Translations under genes and position numbers: made by a program
Shown: positions 23,779 through 33,836 of the stretch, in pieces
Layout of the letters: each line of letters starts with the position of its first letter
Position numbering within the stretch: the stretch's first letter is position 1
The notes under the pieces: model-generated
Database searches by the model: none
What the model was told of the DNA's origin: nothing
The model's input: the letters and a program-made list of their open reading frames with translations, nothing else
DNA from: Cymodocea nodosa
Lineage: Eukaryota > Streptophyta > Magnoliopsida > Alismatales > Cymodoceaceae
Assembly: GCA_036874045.1 (NCBI GenBank)
Contig: CM072343.1
Span: 17,194,001-17,258,000, forward strand
Direction of reading: 5' to 3'
DNA: 64,000 nt

Positions 23779-26349
23779 CTGCGAAGCATCAAATCTGTAA
23801 TGGTAAACTTTTCTCCCTGGTAAAATATTATATATATATAAGGTATTACTATCGTTCATATAAAAATATAGATTCTTACGTCCAGTATTTTTAAAATTAT
23901 TAAAATTTTCATATAAAATTACCGTGAAAATGATTTTTTCAAATTTTTTTGAAAATTACCATTTTCATATAAAATTATCATAAAAATTAAAAAAAATCAT
24001 TTTTTTACTAATAAAAAAAGTTACCACATATATGTGTGTATGACTTCTTTCTAAATATATGGAATGGTAGAAGTAACTGCATGATTTTAACATTAGACGA
24101 TTATAAATGTATGGTAAAAGTTTTACTTAAATTGAATAAACGTTAATCATTGATTTAAATGCCTTAAAGAATTTTGTTAAATTTCAACCATTGATTTTTA
24201 AATAAAAAATATTAATGAATATAACCTAGATTAAGTTAAAATTTTAATCCATGATAGATATGGTATATATAGATTAATTAACTAATTTGTTATTATATTT
24301 TAATTTTTTTTTAAAAAAAAAAAAAAAAAAAAACGAAAGATGTCTTTAAAATCAAAACAATTGGAGATGAGACCTAAACTAACCAACTACACCATTTATA
24401 CAACTAAAGGTGTCCATGGGAATTTTTTTAAAGATGCTTTTATATAGGTTCTTCGTAAATACATGGAATGGTAGAAGTAACTGTGTGATTTCAATATTAG
24501 ATAGTTATAAATACATGGTAACAATTTTACTTAAATTGAAAAAGTGTTGTTCAGTGACCTAAATGTCTTAATAACTAGACAGTCTTGTTAAATATTAGAC
24601 ACTGATTTTTAAATAAAAATTCTTATGAATATAACTTAGATTAAGTTAAAACTTTAGTCCATAACACTATGAATTAACTGGTTACGTAACTAGAACTTAG
24701 TTTTTTTAAAACAATAATCCAAAACATGAAATTAAGGTGTCTTTGGAAAGGCCTATTGAAAACAAATTTAGGAACACTCTTCTGATGGTAGCTTTCCACC
24801 TAATAACAATAGAGTTTGATTAAAAAGAAAAACGAGGTGCACACAAAAACGTGTACTTTTTCATCTTCTTTGATTAAGAACTTGAACCATTTAGATTCGT
24901 AACACGTAGTAATCTCTTAACTTAGAAAAAAAAAGGAATGGTGGTTGGAGATGAAGACATTACGAACCCTAGCAGGCATGTGTGGGCTCTCAAGTCTGTA
25001 CTCGTGCATGACCCAACCCGTCTTGACCCCGTTGGGGGCCCTCCCGCCGTAGAACACCAGCGTCTTCCTCATCGCCACCACCGCCTGGGTTCTAGGGTCT
25101 TGCACGCTCCGATCCTTCCCGGTGGCCTTCCAGTACCCCGTCTTCGTCGCTCGGTTGGTCCGCGACCCTGTCGAGTACTTCCTGTCCCGGAAGCTGAAGA
25201 AGTACCACTCGCTTGTGTTTAGCTTTGCCACCTCTATATATGTACATGCATGCATGAACCCAATCTATATATGTCAGAATATTTATGTTGGAAGTTGACG
25301 ACTAATTCTACTTGTACTGATATGTTTCACCACTGGCATTAATTCTTACCTAACTAGAGCTTGATGCAAGTATAATTCAAAACTAATTGATGATTAATGG
25401 TAAGTTCAACATCCCAACTTCTCTTTCTTTTCAATAGATGTGAGATTTTTACTTGATATGTTTCTTCATTTACGATTTATTTATATATTAACAAGTATCC
25501 ATACCGTAAACCTACTTTAATATCATGCGAATCTAATTTAAAATCAATTGAGAGTAAGCGACAAGTTCAACATCATATAAGCTTAGTTGCTCTCTTTTTA
25601 ATTGATGTAGGACTTTTACTCAACAGTCAATTATTGTGGCCATATTCACCGGGGGAATATATATACAGAAAATTTAATGGCACCTACATATAATTATGGT
25701 ATCCATGGAGATGCCATAGCTGGCCACGCCCTTAATTACCATATGCATGCCTAAATGGAAGTAAAAAAAAAAGAGACTCATGTTTACCATGCATATATGC
25801 TAATTCCTTTTCTAATTAACTTCTCCTCCATCTAGCTATATTCCAAAGCTCTATACATGTATAGTTCCAAACTGATACCTAGCTTTGCATGTGCAAGGAC
25901 CTTGTAACATTCATGCATGTTAGGTGCGTGTACCAACAAGGTTATAAATATTATTGATCACCATACAAGTTACCAACAACATGCCTTGCACGCATGTGCA
26001 CACACACACACATATATGACATGCATCCACCACATCTATTGTCATCTATCTCAATCTCTGCAACTTGATTGCTGAATTCTTAGTGGCTTGCTCAGATAAT
26101 TAATTCTCCGAACAAATCAAGAAACCACAGTATTATATATATATTTGTACGTATGCAGAGAAAGACTTGATTTCACTCACCGGGGAGCTCCCATGGTTCA
26201 CAGGTGTGCAAGTCCACCTCCACCAGCGTTCCTTCCCTGATCCTCTCCCTGCTTATCTTCTTGCACAGGTAGTGGCATACCAGCTCCTCATCACTTGGGT
26301 AGAACCTGAAGCCCGGTGGTAGCTTCGATTCTATCTCCCTCAACCCCAT
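23335..26349 (-). CDS. NAC-domain transcription factor (NAC21/22-like)
   Basis: NAC proteins are plant-specific transcription factors that bind DNA as dimers in the nucleus. Exons are 26349-26181, 25233-24968 and 23778-23335 (complement), giving 879 bp and 292 aa. All introns have GT-AG ends and phases join correctly. The ATG giving [18 protein letters not shown] was chosen because the frame upstream of it has only GTG. NAC subdomains follow in order: A ([19 protein letters not shown], residues about 10-28), B ([15 protein letters not shown]), C ([15 protein letters not shown]...GYWKATGKD), D ([15 protein letters not shown]...WVMHEYRL) and E (EDWVLCRVF, about 145-155). The intron positions are those usual for the family. 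The C-terminal half is variable, with Ala, a five-His run, Gly/Ser and an acidic [10 protein letters not shown] patch that may act in transcription activation. I saw no miR164-type target in exon 3. The subgroup name rests on remembered similarity; the family call is near certain. Confidence 0.93.
24045..24265. repeat. direct repeat, copy 1, in NAC intron 2
   Basis: About 220 bp, starting near atatggaatggtagaagtaa and ending near ttaagttaaaattttaatcc. It is repeated at 24449-24675 in the same orientation with moderate divergence. Confidence 0.75.
24449..24675. repeat. direct repeat, copy 2, in NAC intron 2
   Basis: Partner of the repeat at 24045-24265; the shared core includes tggaatggtagaagtaactg and the block ataacttagattaagttaaa. 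A poly-T/poly-A tract (24302-24332) lies in the 180-bp spacer. Confidence 0.75.
24968..25233 (-). CDS. NAC gene exon 2
   Basis: Encodes subdomains C and D, including the nuclear-localisation and DNA-contact part of the NAC fold (WKATGKD). Very GC-rich compared with both introns. The acceptor follows atatatag; the donor is gttcgt after AGG. Confidence 0.92.
25365..25625 (-). mobile_element. TRIM retrotransposon in NAC intron 1
   Basis: Two direct repeats of about 95-100 bp (25365-25458 and 25526-25625) flank a 67-bp interior. On the minus strand the right repeat starts TGTTGAGTAAAAG. The primer-site-like TGATATTAAAGT (25514-25525, complement) abuts it. The overall design and length match the elements at 26685 and 59200, but no target duplication is seen. 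Its antisense or sense effect on NAC splicing is unknown. Confidence 0.55.
26181..26349 (-). CDS. NAC gene exon 1
   Basis: Encodes NAC subdomains A and B. Ends after codon phase 1 (CCC-G) at a canonical gtgagt donor. Confidence 0.92.
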
Positions 26350-26423
26350 GCCCTTTAATTTCTTAATCACGTTCTCGCTTCTTTGTAATTCTGTAAACCC
26401 TGAGAAGAGATAGATCGATAGAT

Positions 26424-26452
26424 AGACAGAGAGAGAGAGAGAGGGAGAGAGA
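26424..26452 (-). promoter_or_regulatory. CT-rich leader tract of the NAC gene
   Basis: On the minus strand this is a CTCTCT pyrimidine run 75-105 bases before the ATG, in the predicted 5' UTR. Such tracts are common in plant core promoters and leaders. Confidence 0.5.
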
Positions 26453-26505
26453 AGCTTGGTATGGATGGGTTGATGAGGATTTATGTCATTAATATTATGG
26501 GTGAG

Positions 26506-26514
26506 AATATATAG
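26506..26514 (-). promoter_or_regulatory. TATA box of the NAC gene
   Basis: Minus-strand CTATATATT lies about 157 bases upstream of the ATG, so transcription would start about 125-130 bases before it. No transcript evidence was available. Confidence 0.5.
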
Positions 26515-26684
26515 AGGACCAGAAGACTAGGGTTTCTGAAAGTAAAGTGAGAAGGGAAAGAAAATAACAAAAATGTCAAGACTTGGGTAGGCCCGTGACA
26601 GTGGCCTTTCCATAATTGGTTTCTCTACGAAAGCAACCCAACAAACTAGACACTTTTGCCGACATAAGTCATTCACATATTAAA

Positions 26685-26954
26685 TGTTAAAAATAGTCGA
26701 GATTGAATCTAAACTTGTATATACGTGTTAATTGTTTTTACTCTATAATTAATTAATTTTAAGTTAAAATTTTACATAATATCAAAGCAGATTTATGCAC
26801 ATCTACTTGTAATTTAAATACCTGTAAGTATTATAAATAAGCTAGTGATTGTCGAAAATAGTTCATATCGTTAAAGTAAAGATTGAATTTAAACTTATTA
26901 TATATACTGATTCGTTCTAGTTATTATCAGTTACTTTTAAATTAAAATTTCACA
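26685..26954 (+). mobile_element. TRIM retrotransposon upstream of the NAC gene
   Basis: 270 bp in total. LTRs at 26685-26776 and 26850-26954 start TGTTAAAAATAG and TGTCGAAAATAG and end TTTTACA and TTTCACA. The first is followed directly by TAATATCAAAGC, 9 of 12 bases of the initiator-Met primer site. A perfect 5-bp target duplication, ttaaa, flanks the element (26680-26684 and 26955-26959). It lies about 170 bp beyond the TATA box of the NAC gene, within its likely promoter. Confidence 0.8.
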
Positions 26955-27118
26955 TTAAATTATCGTTGAACTCTTTGCAAACTAAGTTATTTTTCATCTC
27001 ACACTAAGCCCATCCATCCGTCAATTAGGTCTCGTTCAATGTAGAAGGCGCGTAGAGACGTCACAATCTCGGTCTTTAGAAATTCCATGGGCCCTCCTCT
27101 AATATGTTTGTGTCACAA

Positions 27119-27187
27119 CAAGAAGAAGAAGAAGAAGAAGAAGAAGGAGAAGGAGAAGGAGAAGGAGAAGGAGAAGGAGAAGTAGAA
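27119..27187. repeat. (AAG)n/(GGAGAA)n microsatellite
   Basis: About 70 bp of agaaga units grading into ggagaa units. Leu/Phe-only reading frames on the opposite strand are artefacts of it. Confidence 0.9.
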
Positions 27188-27462
27188 GAACCCTAACCAA
27201 ATCAATTCCCACAAGAAATCTCCTTTCAGCGGTGGGAAGTATAAAACTAAAGCACCCGTCACATGCCCAACATACATATAGAATGCCCTCAGATCTTCCG
27301 TCATCCATGAGGAAGATACATATGTAGTCGTATGATTCAAGGTTTGGAATAACTCGATAATTGAACAGCTATTATTTGATGCGTGCATGGGGGCCAGTTT
27401 GCGTCACACAGGCAATATTCATACGAAACTTTTATATATATTACATGTAAGAAAAATGAGAT

Positions 27463-27660
27463 GGTAAGTACTTATGATTAAAAATATTTAAGGTATTCAT
27501 CTTACAATATGGATAGGTTGACTTAAAATTTATAAATAGTGAATATTGTATTAAATGTTTATAAAAGAAAGATATTCATTTATTTCAAATACAATCTTAA
27601 GGTAATATATTTAAATTGTAGGATGAGCACATACAACATATTTAATTGTGAATACTCACA
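27463..27660. mobile_element. MITE-like inverted-repeat element, copy b
   Basis: The left end ggtaagtacttatgattaaa and the inverted right end tgtgagtattcacaattaaa match over more than 40 bp with mismatches, including a tcatcttacaat / tcatcctacaat inner block. 198 bp, AT-rich, no coding capacity. Related copies are suspected at 22930-23140 and 32140-32275. Confidence 0.55.
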
Positions 27661-30600
27661 ATAACAATATTAAATTCTTTCCTCTATATGGATTATTTGG
27701 ACAGGAAAGGATTTTGATTTGGGTGCAGGCTGAAAGGTAGCCGTTGGAGGACCATTTCAATACGTTGATGTGCATCGTCGCTTATAAGATTATCTAACTG
27801 CTTAAATTAAGAAAACGTTATTCAAGAAGGACAAATTGAAAAATAGTGAAATTTATCATGAATGTAACGGAGGAAATGGTTGTCCTTTTCAAATGGATTA
27901 TTTCGTATTCCGAAGGAAGAGTGCATGATCGCCATTAATTTCTCTTGATCATTACCTGATCAACTCAGCAAATAATGTTATTGGCAGCAAGAGCAAAATT
28001 AATTAAGTTGCATCTATCTTATGACGTAGGATACGTAATTTAATATTACAGACGACTATAATTTAAATTTGGTTGAATGAACATCTATTCAAAATTGATT
28101 GACTATAGTCATATGATAACATTAAATAATGTATTCTATGCCGTAAGATAAAATCAATCATCTGATTTGGCGGACTCCGTTAACATCCCTGTGATTGTAG
28201 CTATTCCCATATCTTTTGCTTGCTTACACACCAAGTGCACGTGAATTTATAATAACAAAAACCCTTAGATCTTAGCTTCGTTTGTCACTAGCTTGTCATG
28301 AAATCTTGCCGTCGATCCCTTAAATTACTTACTTGCCGATAATAATATCCCTATACTAATAATAATAACGATAATATCATACTTACGAGCCCGAGGTGTT
28401 AATTAACTAGGCTTGTTATTACTGTCGTGCCAGCACAGGTGGCCCTTTCTTCTGGAAGATTAGAAGGCTCCTCCTTCCTCGTCTAGCTTCCTTGCAGCAC
28501 ATGCTCAGTTCCTCTTCCTCCTTCAGAAGCAACACCACACACGTCGCTGTGTATATTATTATAACATATATGCGTATTTCATCCTTTGCAAAACAACAAG
28601 ATATATATGTATGCAGTAGCCTTCGGTATGTGTACCCACTGTCTTGTTGAAAAAGATGAGCTTTCTGTATTATGTATATAATAATGATAATTATTATAAC
28701 AATAATAAGAACAGTTTGAATTGCAATCTTACTAAATAGAGTTGATTATATATTTACATTTAGGCAAAAATGTTACTCTAGGTAATCACAATATCTTTTG
28801 TTATATATAGGTGCCTATTTTCAATAGTTGATCATATGATTTACGACCTCTATTTGCTTCTATGATTCATCTTCCTCACTCGCTCTCACTTCTTATTTGT
28901 AGTATTATGAATCACATAATTATTGTTAACTCTTACTTTTATTTTTCACTTATAGATGTTGTAAATTATATGGTTCATTGTTGTTGACGATGTGAATCAT
29001 ATAACTGAGTATATCTTGATTTCTCTTATGAATCATGTAAATGATATACTGTAATTAAATTCACCATGTTGTTTTAGACATTCATAATAAAAAACGTTGT
29101 AAATGTCTATCGCAAAAATGACCTCTTTTAATTAATATTAAATTTGTAGTTAAATTACATAAATTTAAATATTTTCTTATAATTTCTAGTTAAGAAGTTT
29201 TAAGCCTATTTCTACTTCTTTTAATTTGTTTTGCACGAATTAATTCTTCTCTCTCAACTTGAACAAGTATATGCCATTTTGTTGTTGCGCATTTGGTGAC
29301 ACTAGTTAATATCTAAAGTCTAACTAAGGATGCGCGTGTAGAAGGAGTAAAACCAATGAAATGGTTGTCGTTCTTTCATTAGTAAAAGGATGTATTAAGA
29401 AACGAATGAGTATTGCAAATCTTTATGAAAGGGATTTATGCATGGATTTATTTTGATGTTGTTTGTTTCTCATCTAGTATTTGCTCTCTTTCAAATTGTT
29501 GCTTGCGAACTCATGCACTAGTGCTTGTATACTAAGCAACCCAAGTGAAGTCAATTCATCTATCCAAATTTAATCAACCCATTTGCCCTAGAATACTTTT
29601 TTCATACTTCTTTTCAAGGAAACATGTCTTGATCACACCATTTAAGAATGAGGGTTTATACTAGAATCAATATTACGTAAACCATATTGCCCAATTTAAG
29701 TAACTATCTTCATTTCAAACCATTTGCCCTACTTAAGTAATTATCTTTGGAGCAAAGAGCATTGTGGCTAGGGTTGAAGAGCGTGATTGGAAGGAAGTGA
29801 AAGAAACAAGTCCTAGTGCGTATTGGAATATTACATATCAAATACAAGAATAGGAGAAACTTATGGTAATTAAAAATCGAAACAAACCAACTATTGAGAT
29901 AATCCAACTGTTCAAGGGTAACAATAATAGTAGTCTTCTTTGAGTTTGAATCTTGAAGAAAGTAAAAAGTAACATTCACATCAAAGGAACAAAAACATGT
30001 AAGAAAATTTGGTAGACCCCTCAAGTTGACATGTATATAACTTAAATGCTCCAAAGTTGTGGCCTACTTATCACTGCCCCTCCTCAGTTTGAATATTGAT
30101 ATAGAGTGATCTTTGTACATGATTTCATAAAATAGTCTATTTCCTTCTCAATGCTATTTACTTCCAAAAGATAGGATATTATCGCTTGTTAATTTCATTT
30201 GTTCATGAATAAGGATGTATATTTCGTTTATCATATTTTGAACTTGCTGAAATATTATCATTTCATTTTTGGTATTAAAATTAAGCAATAGAATGATTTG
30301 CATTAACAACATAAATCATTCTGATTTGAGTCATTAGTAAAAGAATGGTTTTAAATTTTTATTTAGATTAATTACAATTATTGATTTACATTTTGATTTT
30401 AGATTCTAAATTTTAGTTATATTAATTTTTGTAATGTTGCAATTAGTTTTAAGAATCCTTTTATTTTTTAAATTTTGATTTCTATACTTTTTGGATTGCA
30501 TAGAACAAGAAAATTTAGAAAACCAAGGCTTATTTGAGTCCCATAAAAGGAATTTTAATTTACATAATTAGTGAAAAGTACATGTAAATTGTATGTAAGA

Positions 30601-32139
30601 ATATTTTAGGTAATCAACTTTTATTGAAATTGTCTTTTTATGTTTAACTTACCTATCTCTCATCATAATGGACATATAAAATACTTAAAAGTTTTGAACA
30701 TAATAATGATTATGTGTATTGTATTGAAAAATATGTAAATGCGATTCTATTTTATTTTATATTGATATGTACAACTATTAAGATAAATAGTAACAACGAT
30801 TTAAAATAAGAATGCTAAAAAATGAATGTAGGCAATGAAAATTAGAGATAACTTTTGTAAGATATCAAAATTTTAATATACTTTATGTAATTATTTATTC
30901 ATATTTGTCTCTTATAATTATACTTTTTTGCATTAATGTGATAACTAATATGATCCCAACTGACATCATCTTCTAACTTGTATAAAAGAACAGTTCAATT
31001 TTCAATTCCTTGTGTTTTCGCTTCTCAACCAACAACTCCTACTTATATGACTCTAAAAAGCAACAGTTTAGTTATTCACCTTGTCTTCTTGTAACCACTT
31101 GTCAACATATAATTATTAACATATATATTATCATGTACCACATACTAACATGTGGTATGAAATTCATTATTCATAATTATTATAAAGATATACTAAACTT
31201 AATGTACTTAATTGTATGAATATCACAATAATTCTTAAATATTTGCCATCTCATAAAAATTATTTTTTTCTTCATTTATAATGCTTAGATTTATTTCTTA
31301 TAGTATTATTCTACATAAATATTATTTTTCACTTTTTTTATTTCAATTATGTAATATATATTTCTACTCTATTTCAAGACAAACAAATTAACATATGTAG
31401 CATATGTTACCATTTCATCACGTTTCTTCAAAAAATCAATATGGTTGGAATTCATATTATATTAGCTTCTTTATTACTTATAAGAACAAATATGTTTAAT
31501 AATGTGTTTATTAAAAAATATTTTATAAAATACTGAAAAATAATAGTTTTAAGTTTAATATAATAAAATTAAGCACTTAAATTTGCAATTCCTATTGTTT
31601 TGATAATGAAAGAGGGACAATATGTTACATACTCCATATATTTATTACTATGGCATATTAGATTCATTCAGACATGTTTTGTAATCATCAATATACTATT
31701 AATTAACATACTAATGTTTACATATTTCATAATACAATATATATAGTTTACATTATCCTTATTTTGCTTAACTCTTTTATGCTTTTAAATCACATATATT
31801 TCTAATTTAGTACATCTTACATATCGAATGAACTAGTTTATTATAAAAAGGAACGTTGAATGTCACAAAACTTCCTTACGATGCAAAATTTGAAGTCAAA
31901 TAATAAGACCCTGGTGAAATGCTTTTGAAATTTTTTTTTAAGCTAATTGACATTTTTAAGAACTTAAAACCAAAAGTTTTTACTCATTTTTTAATTAACA
32001 TAAATATATAAGACTATGAAAATGTTGTTATAAGCAACCACAACATTTTATAAATATTTGAAATTGGTAGGTCCTCATTCTTTGATTCACATACCCTAAT
32101 CTGTTTAGTGAAAATTGTATTTAAAACAAATAAATACTT
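27661..32139. other. AT-rich intergenic, no recognisable gene
   Basis: Only short frames without motifs (for example 29710-30054 minus and 31010-31219 plus). Sequences at 28.8-29.06 kb repeat variants of atgaatcatat on both strands and may be the relic of an inverted-repeat element. Confidence 0.55.
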
Positions 32140-32275
32140 TTTGTTTATAAATATTTATTTTAGACGTAATCTTTATCATCGATAATTTTTAAGTTGATGA
32201 ATGTAAATTGTAAGACGAACACTTACAATATTTTTAAAATTATGAGCACATACAACAATATTAAATTCATGGTAT
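32140..32275. mobile_element. MITE-like inverted-repeat element, copy c
   Basis: Shares with copy b the blocks aattgtaagacgaacac-like and tgagcacatacaaca followed by atattaaattc. Ends are uncertain. Confidence 0.35.
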
Positions 32276-32689
32276 ACATATAACAGAAATGTATAATATA
32301 CATGAAATATTAAATGTATATTTTTTTAAAAAAAAAATTTTAAATTCAATATTTCCTATCCTAATTGATCTTTTAACTATGGCTGATATATTTGAAAAGG
32401 ACCCATATATGTAGGCAAAATATATTTTTCATGTTTCAAGTTTCTTGATACGATGACAAAGATCTCTCACCATTATTTTATAGTGAGTTGGAGCAGATGT
32501 AAATTAGGTCAGACCTAACTATGTTAAGTCTAGTTTGACATAATTTAATCTTGTTGTTGATTAGTTCAACATGATTAGGTAAGCTATGTTAAATCATTGT
32601 TTGATAGATGTAGACCATATTGACATAACTCAATTACAACTACCAACATGACATGGATGGCCAGAGGTACAATACGAGAGGACCAAAGA

Positions 32690-32885
32690 GTAAAAGGATA
32701 AGGTAATCGACAAGGTTAAGGAATAAAATTGCATTTGGTACATTGGAATAGAATCAATTCTGAAACAAATTGCATTGGAAATACAATGAAATTTGAGTAA
32801 CAGTGTTCCATTTCTGTGTTTGATTGATAGACAAGACAGAATTGTTATTCCATTCTATTTCAGTGAATTACTATTACGAATAATA
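32690..32885. repeat. possible PIF/Harbinger-type MITE
   Basis: A segment containing tttggtacattggaatagaat and, about 130 bp on, the inverted counterpart attccattctatttcag. Such ggaat/attcc-rich inverted ends are typical of small Harbinger-like elements. No exact ends or 3-bp target duplication could be assigned. Confidence 0.35.
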
Positions 32886-33725
32886 TTGTTGATTAACAGT
32901 ATTATTAATTAGGAATAATTACAATATATAACATAATAAACTGTTAAAGATAATATATATGCGTATACTATCATTACATTAAATATTATTATATATATTC
33001 ATAATAAATATTAATAATTTAGAATAAAAATTTATTGTCATATCATAAAATAGTGAAAATTACTATTATTTTTGTTACTACTTTTAACCATCGACATCAT
33101 TTATGATATTTATAATTTCTTTGTAATCGCTCTTATTATTAAATATTGATGAACAATAATAACTAGTATTAAATATTATATTATTATTAGGGTACAACAA
33201 AGATAAAACTAACGAATGGACGACGAAAAGGATTTGAACGAGTCACAGAGATAAGCGAATGACCGAATAAGCAGACGAGAGAGACAAACAAATGAAAAGA
33301 TTAAGATGATTGTCAAATTAATGTTTGTAAACTGTGAAAACCAACAAATTGCTAAAGGAGTGAGTGAAAAAGATTACCATGAAATCATATCGAAGATTTG
33401 ACTACAATGGACCTATGCCTAACTGGCATTAATCAACATTAAAAAGGTAGTACCAGATCGATACGGACGTTTATATTCGTAAGGTATATTTAAAAACAAT
33501 TTTAAAGGGAGGCCTTTTTATTAAATTTGATAAAAATTGTCAAGCGTGCGAACTTAAAAAATTTCCCATCTAAAAAAGAAGGCGAAAGGAAAAGTGACAT
33601 GCAGACCACCCATTCGCGACGGTGGCCGCTGCGATCGGCGATCACGAACGACCTTCGATTTTGATCACAATCTCTGAATCAGGACAGATTCTGGAGTTTG
33701 AAGAGGAAGGAGAAGAGAGAGGAGA

Positions 33726-33836
33726 ATGTGGAAAGCAATATGCCTGACATTGCTCGCCACGGCGGGGAACAACATCGGAAAAGTCCTCCAGAAAAAGGGC
33801 ACCGTCATCCTCCCTCCGCTCTCGCTTAAGCTTAAG
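33726..33836 (+). CDS. NIPA8: NIPA8 exon 1
   Basis: Begins [18 protein letters not shown], the first membrane span. The start is the first ATG of the frame. Ends K-L-K in phase 0 before gtagtg. Confidence 0.88.

Noticed and set aside
23353-23823. Plus-strand frames opposite NAC exon 3
   Set aside because: Shadow frames of the GC-rich NAC exon; Val-rich runs mirror the His/Asp codons.
23779-23859. Upstream acceptor for NAC exon 3 at about 23790
   Set aside because: Joining there puts a stop directly after the junction, whereas the acceptor before GAG-GAC-TGG keeps the frame and subdomain E.
24938-25222. Plus-strand frame opposite NAC exon 2
   Set aside because: Antisense shadow of the conserved NAC coding exon; no family motif.
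26350-26370. Upstream extension of NAC exon 1 to residues MIKKLKG
   Set aside because: The upstream start would be GTG; the ATG at 26349 gives the family-typical [13 protein letters not shown] start.
27099-27388. Leu/Phe-rich frames resembling a membrane protein
   Set aside because: Produced by the (AAG)/(GGAGAA) microsatellite read on the opposite strand.
29710-30054. 114-codon minus-strand frame in intergenic DNA
   Set aside because: No recognisable domain, biased composition and no splice or promoter context; treated as chance.
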